A DNA stretch of 64,000 bases from Microbispora rosea. GTDB lineage: Bacteria; Actinomycetota; Actinomycetes; Streptosporangiales; Streptosporangiaceae. A program made the position numbers and the translations under genes. How positions within the stretch are numbered: position 1 is the first letter of the stretch; each line of letters starts with the position of its first letter. The notes beneath the pieces are model-generated. The model made no database searches. It was given only the letters and a program-made list of their open reading frames with translations, and had not been told where the DNA came from. Where the stretch lies: NCBI RefSeq assembly GCF_900156315.1, contig NZ_FTNI01000002.1:248001-312000 (forward strand), read 5' to 3'. Positions 46,263 to 55,280 of this stretch are shown in pieces.

Positions 46263-47426
46263 ATGAGCTTCCCTCTCTACGCCCCCGCTGAGGAGCACGA
46301 GATGCTCCGCGAGACGGTCCGGGCCCTCGCCGACGAGAAGATCGCCCCGCGTGCCGCGGCGGCCGACGAGAACGAGGAGTTCCCCTGGGAGGTCTACAAG
46401 GACCTCGTCGCGGCCGACCTGCACGCCGTCCACGTCCCCGAGGCGTACGGCGGTGCGGGCGCCGACGCGCTCGCGACCGTGATCGTGATCGAGGAGGTCG
46501 CCCGCGCGTGCGCCTCGTCCTCGCTGATCCCGGCCGTCAACAAGCTGGGCACCGTGCCGCTGCTGCTGTCGGCGTCCGAGGAGCTCAAGCAGCGCTACCT
46601 GACGCCGGTCGCGCGCGGTGAGGCCATGTTCTCCTACGCCCTGTCCGAGCCGGAGGCCGGCTCGGACGCCGCCTCCATGAAGACCAGGGCCGTGCGCGAC
46701 GGCGACCACTACGTGCTCAACGGCACCAAGATGTGGATCACCAACGCGGGCGTGTCGGAGTACTACACGGTCATGGCCGTGACCGACCCCTCGGCTGGCG
46801 GCCGCGGCATCTCGGCGTTCGTGGTGGAGAAGGACGACGAGGGCGTCTCGTTCGGGCCCAAGGAGAAGAAGCTCGGCATCAAGGGCTCGCCCACCCGCCA
46901 GGTCATCCTGGAGAACGTCCGCATCCCGGCCTCGCGGATGATCGGCGAGCCGGGCACCGGGTTCAAGACCGCCCTGGCCACGCTCGACCACACCCGCGTC
47001 ACGATCGCCGCCCAGGCGCTCGGCATCGCCCAGGGCGCGCTCGACTACGCGCTCGGGTACGTCAAGGAGCGCAAGCAGTTCGGCAAGCCGATCGCCGACT
47101 TCCAGGGCCTGCAGTTCATGCTCGCCGACATGGCGATGAAGCTGGAGGCCGCCCGTCAGCTCACCTACGCCGCCGCCGCGAAGTCGGAGCTGGCCATGAA
47201 CGGAACCCCGGTCAAGGACCTCACGTTCTTCTCCAGCGCCGCCAAGTGCGCCGCCTCCGACGCCGCCATGGAGATCACCGTCGACGCCGTCCAGCTCCTC
47301 GGCGGGTACGGCTACACGCGGGACTTCCCGGTCGAGCGGATGATGCGCGATGCCAAGATCACCCAGATCTACGAGGGCACCAACCAGATCCAGCGCGTGG
47401 TCATGGCCCGCCAGCTCCTCAAGTAG
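46263..47426 (+). CDS. acyl-CoA dehydrogenase
   Basis: 387-residue flavoenzyme of the short/medium-chain acyl-CoA dehydrogenase family. N-terminal helical domain, FAD-binding YALSEPEAGSDAA and WITNAGVSEYY, then the C-terminal domain with catalytic Glu in QIYEGTNQIQR and LLGGYGYTRDFPVERMMRD. It introduces the alpha-beta double bond in beta-oxidation or branched amino-acid catabolism; chain preference cannot be read. Single gene with its own promoter and terminator. Confidence 0.94.
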   Translation: MSFPLYAPAEEHEMLRETVRALADEKIAPRAAAADENEEFPWEVYKDLVAADLHAVHVPEAYGGAGADALATVIVIEEVARACASSSLIPAVNKLGTVPLLLSASEELKQRYLTPVARGEAMFSYALSEPEAGSDAASMKTRAVRDGDHYVLNGTKMWITNAGVSEYYTVMAVTDPSAGGRGISAFVVEKDDEGVSFGPKEKKLGIKGSPTRQVILENVRIPASRMIGEPGTGFKTALATLDHTRVTIAAQALGIAQGALDYALGYVKERKQFGKPIADFQGLQFMLADMAMKLEAARQLTYAAAAKSELAMNGTPVKDLTFFSSAAKCAASDAAMEITVDAVQLLGGYGYTRDFPVERMMRDAKITQIYEGTNQIQRVVMARQLLK

Positions 47427-47441
47427 CCGCTGAGCAGCGAG

Positions 47442-47474
47442 AACCCCGTCTGCCGCCGAGGGACGGGCGGGGTT
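47442..47474 (+). terminator. terminator of acyl-CoA dehydrogenase gene
   Basis: AACCCCG (47442-47448) pairs with CGGGGTT (47468-47474), with further partial pairing inside the 19-nt loop. Only a short T run follows. Confidence 0.6.
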
Positions 47475-47601
47475 GTCATGCCGGCGGATGAGCATATAAA
47501 CGATCAAACTCACTCAAATTCGCCACGAAAGCTCGAGGTTCAAGTCGGAATAACGATCAAAGCCCGGGCGGGGGAAACGGTCCCTGGCTCAGGCTCTCGG
47601 G

Positions 47602-48537
47602 TCACAGTCCTGCGCCACGCACGGCCTCATGGATCGCCGCACTGTTGTCGATCAGCTCGTTGACGTCCTTGCTGGCCATCGTCGCAGTGACATAGACGTG
47701 GTGCACACCTCCCTCAGCAAGGACAGCCAGGTCCTCGACCAGCTGCTTCGGGCTGCCGGCAAAGGGCTGCCGGCCCTCCGCCGGCACGTCGGACAGGTCC
47801 TGCACGAGCACCTGGTATACGCAGTTGATCTCGGCCGGGTCCCGTCCCGCCTCGGCTGCCATCTCACGAAGCTGCGCGAGCTGCGCCACGACCTGTTCGG
47901 GCGGGACGCCGGTGGGCAGCCAACCGGTGCCGCGGCGGGCGATGCGTCGCAGCGCGGCCGGACCAGCACCGGCCAGATAGATCGGGATCCGGCGAGCCGG
48001 CTTCGGCTTCACCAGCGCCGGGGCGATGCGGTAGCGGTCGTTGTCGAACGAGACCGGGTCGGGACCCCACACCGCCGAGGCCATGTCCAGGAACTCGTCG
48101 AGAGCCACGCCGCGCTCGGAGTACGGCCGCGGCGCGGCCGCGTGATACTCATCGATCGACCAGCCACTGCCCAGGCCCGCGATGACTCGGCCACCCGACT
48201 GGTGATCCAGCGCCGCCAGGGATCGGGCCAGCTGAAACGGCGTGCGCAGCGGCGGAACGAGGACACCCGTGCCCAGCTCGACCCGCTCGGTGACAGCAGC
48301 AGCCATCGCCAGAGTCAAAAGTGGCTCGCCGGTGGACGCATAGACGTCCGGCCAGGGAGCGTCAGGAATGCCGTACAAACCATGGGGACCGCTCTGGTCG
48401 ACGGGCACGAGCACACGCTCGTACACCCAGAGACTGTCGTACCCGATCTCTTCGGCCGCCCGCGCGAACTTCACGACGTCCGTCGTCAAGTCGTAGTCGG
48501 AGCTCTGCGGAAGATTGACGCCAAGTTTCAATGGCAT
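47602..48537 (-). CDS. LLM-class flavin/F420-dependent oxidoreductase
   Basis: 311-residue luciferase-like TIM-barrel protein. GVNLPQSSDYDLTTDVVKFA at the N-terminus, then ERVELGTGVLVPPLRTP, AALDHQSGGRVIAGLGSGW and PIYLAGAGPAALRRIARRGTGWLP follow the pattern of actinobacterial F420-dependent reductases. Substrate unknown. It is the last gene of a leftward group that includes an O-methyltransferase and a zinc-independent quinone oxidoreductase. Before it (47475-47601) is an unusually AT-rich patch with no gene. Confidence 0.88.
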   Translation of the reverse strand: MPLKLGVNLPQSSDYDLTTDVVKFARAAEEIGYDSLWVYERVLVPVDQSGPHGLYGIPDAPWPDVYASTGEPLLTLAMAAAVTERVELGTGVLVPPLRTPFQLARSLAALDHQSGGRVIAGLGSGWSIDEYHAAAPRPYSERGVALDEFLDMASAVWGPDPVSFDNDRYRIAPALVKPKPARRIPIYLAGAGPAALRRIARRGTGWLPTGVPPEQVVAQLAQLREMAAEAGRDPAEINCVYQVLVQDLSDVPAEGRQPFAGSPKQLVEDLAVLAEGGVHHVYVTATMASKDVNELIDNSAAIHEAVRGAGL

Positions 48538-48650
48538 GTGACTGACTCCTGAATTGGAACGCGGTTGGAAGCGAGGTGGGGTTCGGCTATGCCAGAAGCG
48601 GCGCTGCGGTGATCACCATTCCGGGGTGGCCGGGCCGGCGCTGGACGGCG

Positions 48651-49670
48651 TCAGGCGGCCTCGAGTTCCATGATCCACAGTAGTGAGCGAGTGGGCCGGG
48701 CGGAGATTCGACGCCATCCTCCGGCCGTGAACAGGGCGTCATACTCGTGAAGGTGGCGTTCCCGGCCTCCATCGGTGACGGACAGCATGTTCATGTCCGC
48801 CACGGCGCCGAAGTCCGGCGTACCGACCTCGCCGAGCACGAGCTCGAAGACGACGGCACGCGCTCCTGGCCGGGCAGCGGCACGGCAGTTGCGCAGAAGG
48901 CGAACGCATGCGTCGTCGTCCCAGTCGTGCAGGACCCACTTCAGCAGGTACAGGTCCGCCGCGGGCACCCCTTCGAAGAAGTCGCCCTGCACCGCGCTGA
49001 AGCGGTCGGAGAGGCCGAGTTCCCCGGCGGCGCGGGCAGCGGCCGCGGTCACATGCGGCTGGTCAAGGACGATGCCGTGCAGTCCGGGATTGGCCTGCAT
49101 CAGCCCGAGCACGAGCCGGCCGTTGGCGCCGCCCACGTCGACGGCCGTCGAAACACCCGAGAGGTCGAGCACGCTCGCCGCCTCGGCCGCGACGATCTCC
49201 GACATGCTCGAACCGCTGGAGGCGAAGGCGTCACCCTCCTCCGGATGCTGGGAGAAGTAGGTGAACTGGTCCATGCCCAGTGCCTTGTACACCTGCGTTC
49301 TGCCCTCGCGCACGGCATCGGGCAGGTGCGCCCAGCTCACCCAGGTCGAGTAGCCCGCCAGGTGGAGGGTGGTGTCGCGCAGTGAACCCGGGACCCCTTC
49401 GCGCAGCAGTTCTCCCATCGGGGTGGTGGCGAACCTGCCGTGGCCTTCGTAGGCGAGCAGTCCGATCGAGGCGCACGCCCGCATCAGGCGATAGGTCGTG
49501 GCCGGATGGGTGGATGCCCGATCCGCGACCTCATCGGCCGTACGTGCCCCCGCGGCGACATGGTCGGTGATCGACAGGGCCGCCGCCGTTCGGACGATCT
49601 GCGCGACCCCGTGGCCGGTGATCATCTGGAACAGCCTGCCGAAGTCGCGTTCCTGCTCAAGGTCCTTCAT
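48651..49670 (-). CDS. SAM-dependent O-methyltransferase
   Basis: 339 residues of the acetylserotonin/plant-type O-methyltransferase family common in natural-product pathways. A winged-helix dimerisation domain (about 10-95) comes first, then SAM site AVDVGGANGRLVLGLM and the catalytic His region LLKWVLHDWDDDACVRLL. ATG 49670 is chosen (GGAG 4 nt upstream; usual family length); in-frame ATGs at 49688 and 49736 would only lengthen the N-terminus. It probably methylates a phenolic hydroxyl; the acceptor is unknown. Confidence 0.88.
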   Translation of the reverse strand: MKDLEQERDFGRLFQMITGHGVAQIVRTAAALSITDHVAAGARTADEVADRASTHPATTYRLMRACASIGLLAYEGHGRFATTPMGELLREGVPGSLRDTTLHLAGYSTWVSWAHLPDAVREGRTQVYKALGMDQFTYFSQHPEEGDAFASSGSSMSEIVAAEAASVLDLSGVSTAVDVGGANGRLVLGLMQANPGLHGIVLDQPHVTAAAARAAGELGLSDRFSAVQGDFFEGVPAADLYLLKWVLHDWDDDACVRLLRNCRAAARPGARAVVFELVLGEVGTPDFGAVADMNMLSVTDGGRERHLHEYDALFTAGGWRRISARPTRSLLWIMELEAA

Positions 49671-49816
49671 GGTGCTCCGTACTTTCATCTCGTCGCTGCC
49701 CGGACGGGCATCGGCTTCTGCCGGTGTGGCCGGCAACGGGACATCTGGTGTGAGGGGCGGGCTGTGGAATCGCGGCAGTCGTGCCTATCGGCACACTGCC
49801 GTGATTCGCACGCTGA

Positions 49817-50755
49817 TCAGGAGGGCCGCGCTGCTTGGTCGTCCGCGACCTGGATGATCGTCTTCCCGGGCGTGCGGCGGTGGCGGCCGAACGCGGAGGC
49901 AGTTTCGGCAAGCGGTCGCACGTCGCCGACGATGGGGGTGAGCCGTCCGGCCCGCACGCGCTGGGCGAGGTCCGCCAGTCGGGCGCGGTCGGGTTCGACG
50001 ACGAAGAAGACGGCTCGCCCGTCCTTGGGCTGCACGGTGGGTGGCATGGCGATGGTGACCAGGGTGCCGCCCGGGCGCACCAGCTCGGTGGATCGCTCGA
50101 GGATGTCGCCGCCGATCACGTCGAACACCACGTCCACCTCGCCGACGTGCCGCAAGTCGTCGGCGTCCAGGTCGAGGAAGGTCTGCGCGCCGAGGCCGAG
50201 CGCGACATCGCGGTCGTCGGCCCGGCCGGTGCCGATCACGTGGGCGCCCGTCTCCCGCGCGAGTTGGACGGCGATCGAGCCGACGCCGCCCGCGGCGCCG
50301 TGAATGAGGACGGTCTGGCCGGTTGTGAGGTGGGCGTGGTCGAACAGTCCCTGCCACGCGGTCAGTCCGGAGATGGGCAGCGCGGCGGCCACAGAGTGGT
50401 CGATGTCGGCCGCGAGGGGGGCGAGGTTGCGCGCCTCCACTGCCGCGTATTCGGCCAGGGACCCGTTGCGGGCCCAGTCGGTCAGCCCGAACACCCGCTG
50501 GCCCACGGTGAGGCCGGTGGTTCCGTAGCCGAGCTCGACCACGACTCCGGACAGCTCGTGCCCGGGGATGCTGGGGGTCCGGTCGCGGCCGGCGCGATCG
50601 GACCACGTCGCCGGCCAGTCGAGCTCTCCGGGGGTGAAGCCCGCGGCGTGCACACGCACGATGACGTCGTTCTCGGCGGCGTGGGGATAAGGCATGTCGG
50701 TCAGGGTGAGGCCGCCGACGCCCGCGGCACGATCCCGTACGGTGATCGCTCGCAT
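49817..50755 (-). CDS. NADPH:quinone oxidoreductase-like (MDR family)
   Basis: 312-residue medium-chain dehydrogenase without zinc cysteines. Nucleotide-binding LIHGAAGGVGSIAVQLARE, N-terminal TPSIPGHELSGVVVELGYGT, and PISGLTAWQGLF are typical of quinone oxidoreductase/enone reductase members. It probably reduces quinones or alpha,beta-unsaturated carbonyls with NADPH. Belongs to the leftward module between 47602 and 51465. Confidence 0.88.
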   Translation of the reverse strand: MRAITVRDRAAGVGGLTLTDMPYPHAAENDVIVRVHAAGFTPGELDWPATWSDRAGRDRTPSIPGHELSGVVVELGYGTTGLTVGQRVFGLTDWARNGSLAEYAAVEARNLAPLAADIDHSVAAALPISGLTAWQGLFDHAHLTTGQTVLIHGAAGGVGSIAVQLARETGAHVIGTGRADDRDVALGLGAQTFLDLDADDLRHVGEVDVVFDVIGGDILERSTELVRPGGTLVTIAMPPTVQPKDGRAVFFVVEPDRARLADLAQRVRAGRLTPIVGDVRPLAETASAFGRHRRTPGKTIIQVADDQAARPS

Positions 50756-50826
50756 GTCCGAATCCTTTCCACAGCGGTGTCGAAGTGACTCACACCGCTC
50801 ATCTCGCGCCATGAAGGTGATGCCGG

Positions 50827-51465
50827 TCAGCTGGGCCAGGCTGAGCCGAGGATGCGCTCGACCGTCGTCATACGCCGGAAGCCGGGGACGAAGTGTTCGA
50901 GCACGTCGGAGTTCACGGTCCCGTTCGTGGTTTCGGGGCGGTTCTTGAGCCCGTCGACATAGGCGCGCAGGAACTCGTTCTTGAAGTCCCCGCGAGGGTG
51001 GACGGCGAGGATTTCGTCCAGTCGATCCTGCTCCAGTCCGTCCAGACCGAAGCCGATCACGTCGGTCAGGACGCCGAGGTACGTGCTCGCGATTTCGGGG
51101 GACATCCGGTCGGGGATGCCCGGCGTCGTGTGCAGCGCGATCGCCGTCCAGACGGTCTCGGCGGCGGCCGTTGAGAAACCCCGTTCCAGGAGGAACCTGC
51201 GCGCGTGGTCGGCGCTGTCCACCTCGAAGCGCTGCTCGACATCGGAAAAGGGAGTCAGGAGACCGGCGTCGTGGAACATGGCCGCGAGGTAGAGCAGCTC
51301 CGGGTCCGGTTCCACACCGAGCGTGCGCGCGTGAATCAGGCCGAAGAAGAAGACCCGCCGGGAATGGTGGTAGATGAGGGGAGTGGTCGTCTCCTGGATG
51401 AGCGTGGTCGCTTCGGCGACCGCCGCTGTCTCGGGAATCTCCAATCCCGCGATGACCTCTGGCAT
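50827..51465 (-). CDS. HD-domain hydrolase-like protein
   Basis: 212 residues with an HD phosphohydrolase fold: YHHSRRVFFFG (first metal His), AAMFHDAGLL (HD pair) and a later WTAIALHTTPGIPD His. The pattern resembles small actinobacterial and fungal HD proteins related to cyanamide hydratase, so hydration of a small nitrile-like compound is possible, but this is uncertain. It is first in the leftward module and divergent from the GlxA/AraC regulator. Confidence 0.8.
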   Translation of the reverse strand: MPEVIAGLEIPETAAVAEATTLIQETTTPLIYHHSRRVFFFGLIHARTLGVEPDPELLYLAAMFHDAGLLTPFSDVEQRFEVDSADHARRFLLERGFSTAAAETVWTAIALHTTPGIPDRMSPEIASTYLGVLTDVIGFGLDGLEQDRLDEILAVHPRGDFKNEFLRAYVDGLKNRPETTNGTVNSDVLEHFVPGFRRMTTVERILGSAWPS

Positions 51466-51489
51466 AACCTCTGACCTTCCGGGAGCTAT

Positions 51490-51515
51490 GTCGGACCATG
51501 GGTCGTATGTCCGAC
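51490..51515. promoter_or_regulatory. inverted repeat GTCGGAC-N12-GTCCGAC
   Basis: Perfect 7-bp arms lie 25 bp upstream of the HD-domain gene, on the side of the regulator gene. Candidate operator for the leftward module. Confidence 0.45.
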
Positions 51516-51557
51516 TTCCATGCTCCCCGTCGTCGGCGTGCGACGCCGCCCTCGTCT

Positions 51558-51585
51558 GGACAGGAATCCCCTATATCCGGACAGG
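51558..51585. promoter_or_regulatory. direct repeat GGACAGG with 21-bp period
   Basis: GGACAGG at 51558-51564 and 51579-51585, exactly two helical turns apart, which is the geometry contacted by the two HTH motifs of AraC-family proteins. It lies between the HD gene and the AraC/GlxA regulator gene. Confidence 0.45.
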
Positions 51586-51745
51586 GCGGTATCGAGTTCA
51601 CCCCGTCCAGGGGGTCCCGTGATCGTCGGTAACGGTGTGCTACCAATGAACGGTGCCCATGCCTCCTGCGTCGCCGGCCCGAGGGCGGTCGGTGCCGGCG
51701 GGGTCCGGCCGGTCACCGCGCGGCTCCGGCTCCGGAGGGGCCGGA

Positions 51746-52723
51746 GTGGTGGACGCCGCCCCTCATCGCGTCGCGATCCTCGTCTATGACGGAGTGACGT
51801 TGCTCGACGTCGCCGGTCCCGCGGAGGTTTTCAAGGAGGCGAACCGGTTCGGCGCCGGCTACCGGATCGTGTTGCTGTCGCCGACGGGTGCGGACGTCAC
51901 GTCGAGCCTCGGGGTCCGGATCGCGGTGGACGGCGCCGTCTCCTCGGAGCCGGCCTCCGACACGTTGCTGGTGGCCGGGTCCGATCTCTATCCGCGTGCC
52001 CCCGTCCCCGGCGAGCTGGCGGACGCGGCGCGGACACCGGCGGCGGTGGCCGGCCGCGTCGCGTCGATCTGCACCGGGGCGTTCGTCCTCGCCGCCGCCG
52101 GCCTCCTTGACGGCAGGCGCGCGACCACCCACTGGAAGGTCGCGCACGAGCTCGCCGTACGGTGCCCGACGTGCCGGGTCGAGCCCGACGCGATCTATGT
52201 GCGCGATGGCGCCGTCTACACGTCGGCAGGGGTGACGGCCGGCATCGATCTGGCGCTCGCTCTCGTCGAGGAGGACCACGGGCCCGATCTCGCGCGCGAA
52301 GTCGCCCGCGCCCTGGTGGTGTACATGCAGCGTGCGGGTGGCCAGTCCCAGTTCTCCGCGCCGCTGCAAGGACCGCCGCCCCGCTCGTCGGCGCTCCGCA
52401 GAATCACCGACGTGGTGACGGCGAACCCCGGTGGGAACCACTCGCTCGGCGAACTCGCCAAACACCTCAACGTGAGCACCCGGCACCTCACCCGGCTCTT
52501 CCGCGACGAGCTGTCCACGACGCCGGCCCGCTACGTGGAGAACATCCGATTCGACATGGCCAGGGCACTGCTCGATCAAGGACACACCGCGACGCAGGCC
52601 GCGACCCTTGCCGGGTTCCCCAGCTACGAGAGCCTGCGACGAGTTTTCGCCAGGAAGCTGTCGATCAGCCCCGCCGCCTACCAGCGCCGGTTCGGCACGG
52701 CCCGCCGCGCCAACGCGGGCTGA
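51746..52723 (+). CDS. GlxA-family (DJ-1/AraC) transcriptional regulator
   Basis: 325 residues. The N-terminal DJ-1/PfpI amidotransferase-like domain (about 8-180: ILVYDGVTLLDVAGPAEVFKE, and the nucleophile-elbow-like SICTGAFVLAAAGLL) is used for ligand sensing. The C-terminal AraC double HTH (about 215-315) includes HLNVSTRHLTRLFRDEL and ATLAGFPSYESLRRVFARKL. Two adjacent GTG codons at 51746 and 51749, behind GGAGGGG, are both possible starts; the longer frame to 51653 is unlikely. It probably controls the divergent HD/oxidoreductase module. Confidence 0.9.
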   Translation: MVDAAPHRVAILVYDGVTLLDVAGPAEVFKEANRFGAGYRIVLLSPTGADVTSSLGVRIAVDGAVSSEPASDTLLVAGSDLYPRAPVPGELADAARTPAAVAGRVASICTGAFVLAAAGLLDGRRATTHWKVAHELAVRCPTCRVEPDAIYVRDGAVYTSAGVTAGIDLALALVEEDHGPDLAREVARALVVYMQRAGGQSQFSAPLQGPPPRSSALRRITDVVTANPGGNHSLGELAKHLNVSTRHLTRLFRDELSTTPARYVENIRFDMARALLDQGHTATQAATLAGFPSYESLRRVFARKLSISPAAYQRRFGTARRANAG

Positions 52724-52748
52724 CCGCAGGCCGGGCCGTCACTGAGCG

Positions 52749-52761
52749 GTCCGAATCGGAC
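52749..52761. promoter_or_regulatory. inverted repeat upstream of FUSC gene
   Basis: GTCCGAATCGGAC: perfect 5-bp arms around AAT, between the regulator stop and the FUSC-type gene. Candidate operator only. Confidence 0.3.
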
Positions 52762-52814
52762 AATTTCGGGGCAAATGTGATCCCAATGTCATAAAGATCC
52801 GCGATCGTGGAGGG

Positions 52815-53912
52815 GTGCGCGCGTGGCTCGTTGATCAGGTGAGGAAACGGCTGGGCACGTTCGGGCTGATCGGGCCTTCTATCGCGCAGTGCGCCGTAGG
52901 CGCCGCTCTGGCCTGGATCGTCGCCGTTCATCTTCTCGGACACGCTCATCCGCTCTTCGCGCCCATCTCGGTGCTGATCTGCGTGGGCCTGGGGATCGGG
53001 CAGCGGCTGCGCAGGATGGCCGAGCTGGTGGTCGGCGTCAGTCTGGGCGTGGGCGTCGGCGACCTGCTGGTGTCCTGGATCGGCTCGGGCCCCTGGCAGC
53101 TCGCCCTCGTGATCGCGCTGGCGATGACCATCGCGTGGCTGCTGAACAGCGGCCAGCTGTTCGTGTCGCAGGCCGGGTCGTCCGCGGTGCTGGTCGCCAT
53201 GCTGGTGCCGGGCACGGACGCCGGCGGGCTGGACCGGATGGCCGACGCGCTCGCCGGCGGCGTCATCGGCCTCGCCGCGGTCGCGCTGCTGCCCGCCAGT
53301 CCGCTCACCATCGCGGGCAGACATCTGTCCGGCGTGCTCGACGCCTTCTCCACCATGCTCGAACAGGCGGCGGAGGCGATCGAGAAGGGTGACGCGGACC
53401 TGGCCGCCGAGGCGCTGGAGTGCGGCCGCAGGACCCAGACCGCGGTCGAGGAGTTCACGGCGGCGCTGGACAACAGCGAGGAGATCATCAAGATATCGCC
53501 GCTGCGCTGGCATCACCGGGCCAGGCTGGCCAGGTACAAGACCGCCGCCCTGCCGGTGGATCTCGCCCTGCGCAACGCACGCGTCCTGGTGCGCCGCACG
53601 CTTGCGGCGATGGGGGAGGCGAGCCCGCCGCCGGTCGCCCTGGCCGAGGTGCTGCGCGAGGTCTCGGAGGCGGCGCTGCTGCTCCAGCTCGAACTGGGGG
53701 CCGGACGGGAACCGATGCTGACCAGGCAGGCGCTGCTCGCCGTCGCCGCGCGGGAGCGGCCCAAGAACCTCGGCTTCTCGGCGAACGTCATCCTCGCGCA
53801 GCTGCGGTCCATCGCCGTCGATCTGCTCGAGGCGACCGGCATGGATCATGACGAGGCATCGGCCGCGCTGACCCCGCTCGACGAGTTCCGCGACGAGAGC
53901 ATGCGTGGCTGA
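52815..53912 (+). CDS. FUSC/aromatic-acid-exporter-like membrane protein
   Basis: 365 residues. Five to six hydrophobic helices in the first about 165 residues (including APISVLICVGLGIGQRLRRM, diagnostic of the FUSC/ArAE family), then a long cytoplasmic helical region with conserved Arg/Glu. Family members export aromatic acids or act in envelope stress. GTG start at 52815 follows GTGGAG closely. It is monocistronic, convergent with the transpeptidase-like gene 15 bp downstream. Confidence 0.85.
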   Translation: MRAWLVDQVRKRLGTFGLIGPSIAQCAVGAALAWIVAVHLLGHAHPLFAPISVLICVGLGIGQRLRRMAELVVGVSLGVGVGDLLVSWIGSGPWQLALVIALAMTIAWLLNSGQLFVSQAGSSAVLVAMLVPGTDAGGLDRMADALAGGVIGLAAVALLPASPLTIAGRHLSGVLDAFSTMLEQAAEAIEKGDADLAAEALECGRRTQTAVEEFTAALDNSEEIIKISPLRWHHRARLARYKTAALPVDLALRNARVLVRRTLAAMGEASPPPVALAEVLREVSEAALLLQLELGAGREPMLTRQALLAVAARERPKNLGFSANVILAQLRSIAVDLLEATGMDHDEASAALTPLDEFRDESMRG

Positions 53913-53927
53913 GGTCGAACGTCCCGC

Positions 53928-55280
53928 TCACCGTGGCCGGAGGGACGGAAGCGGGCAGGCGTCGCGGCAGCCGCCGAAGCGCGCGGCGTCCGGCCGGGTG
54001 AAACGGGTCTCCTGCGTCCCCCGCACCGCCTCGGTCATCGTCTTCTTCCAGATCAGGCCGGGAACCGACGCGCCGTCAACGTGTGAGTAGCGGCGGCCGC
54101 CGATGGTGACGTCGATCAACGGGTAGCGGATCGTGCTGCGAGAGTCGCCGAGGCTGACGGCCGAGGCCAGGCCGGGGGTGTAGCCGACGTACCAGGCGGT
54201 GCGGAAGGTATCGCCGTCGCCGGGCATGCCCGCCGCCTCGCGGCCGATGCCCTTGAGCGCGCTCATGGCCAGAACGTCCTTCAGCACGCCGGTGACCGCG
54301 TCGGCGACCGCCGGGTCCAGGACCTGCGCGCAGTGCGCAGGGAAGGAGCGCACGGCGCCCGAGCCGTCGCGGATCTCCGTGATCACCCTCGGCTCGCAGA
54401 AGCGCCCGCGGGCGGCGAGGCTCGCGTACGAGTTGGCCACTGAGACGGGATCGGCCTCGGTAAGGCCCAGGGGGAAGGACTCGAACTCCTGTAGCGGCTT
54501 CCCGTCGAAGGTTTTGAGCCCGAGCCGCTGGGCCATCTGGACGGTCTCGCACAGGCCCACCTTCTCCTGCAGTCGCATGAAAAAGGTGTTCACCGCGTCC
54601 CGGGTGCCCGACCGCAGGGTGACGAACCGGACTCCGCCCTTCTTCCGGTTGTGGATGCTGTGGTACGGATCTGCGACAGGCCGGCCCGCGCAGTTCTTGA
54701 ACTTAGCGAAGATCGAGGGTCGGTACTCGTCTGAGACAACGAACCCGTCGTCGTACCGGAACCCGGCGGCGAGCGCGGCGGCCAGGGCGTAGGGCATCGC
54801 CGTCGTGCCCTGGTGGAGGCCCGGCCCGTCGGCGGGATCACGGCTGGTGACCATGGTTTTGACGGCCCCTTCGCCCGGAACGACCACTACCTGCGTGGCG
54901 ATCTGCGGGTCGTCGCGGTAGACGTAGGCGTCGACGGCCCGTTGCGCCGCCCGCTGGAGCCGCTGGTCGATGGTCGTCCGGATCGTCAATCCGTCGCGGG
55001 TGAGCAGTTGCGGGTCCTCGGCGCGAAGCCGCTCACTGACGTACTGGCATAGGTAGGGATATCCGCTGCGCGTGCAGTCGCGGGAGAACTCCTCGATGAC
55101 GCCGCCATCGGCATCCAGCAGCACGCTTTTCCCGGCCACGGGGGACGCGGAGGCGGCGGAGGTGGAAGCCGAGGCCACGGGCTCCTTGTCCGCGTCGCCC
55201 GCCGGACTCCACAACAGCAGGAGAGTCGCGATCACCGCCCCCAGCATGGCGACGCCGAGGAAAACCAGAAATGCCTTCAT
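53928..55280 (-). CDS. transpeptidase-like protein with lost penicillin-binding motifs
   Basis: 450 residues: N-terminal membrane anchor (about 3-24), an Ala/Ser linker, then a domain that follows class A PBP transpeptidases segment by segment (TIRTTIDQRLQRAAQRAVDA, later AWYVGYTPGLASAVSLGDSR). There is no glycosyltransferase domain. All three active-site motifs are changed: SxxK reads TTAM (159-162), SxN reads AVN (229-231) and KTG reads MPG (352-354). Without the nucleophile and both lysines it cannot be a normal transpeptidase; it may bind lipid II or peptide stems. ATG 55280 with GAAGGG upstream. Divergent from the peptide-export operon across 363 bp, so a role as target mimic or immunity factor is conceivable but unproven. 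Confidence 0.82.
   Translation of the reverse strand: MKAFLVFLGVAMLGAVIATLLLLWSPAGDADKEPVASASTSAASASPVAGKSVLLDADGGVIEEFSRDCTRSGYPYLCQYVSERLRAEDPQLLTRDGLTIRTTIDQRLQRAAQRAVDAYVYRDDPQIATQVVVVPGEGAVKTMVTSRDPADGPGLHQGTTAMPYALAAALAAGFRYDDGFVVSDEYRPSIFAKFKNCAGRPVADPYHSIHNRKKGGVRFVTLRSGTRDAVNTFFMRLQEKVGLCETVQMAQRLGLKTFDGKPLQEFESFPLGLTEADPVSVANSYASLAARGRFCEPRVITEIRDGSGAVRSFPAHCAQVLDPAVADAVTGVLKDVLAMSALKGIGREAAGMPGDGDTFRTAWYVGYTPGLASAVSLGDSRSTIRYPLIDVTIGGRRYSHVDGASVPGLIWKKTMTEAVRGTQETRFTRPDAARFGGCRDACPLPSLRPR

Noticed and set aside
47475-47601. AT-rich gap considered as an attachment site, tRNA remnant or small RNA
   Set aside because: No tRNA-like cloverleaf, flanking direct repeat or integrase gene; kept only as a possible border of an acquired block.
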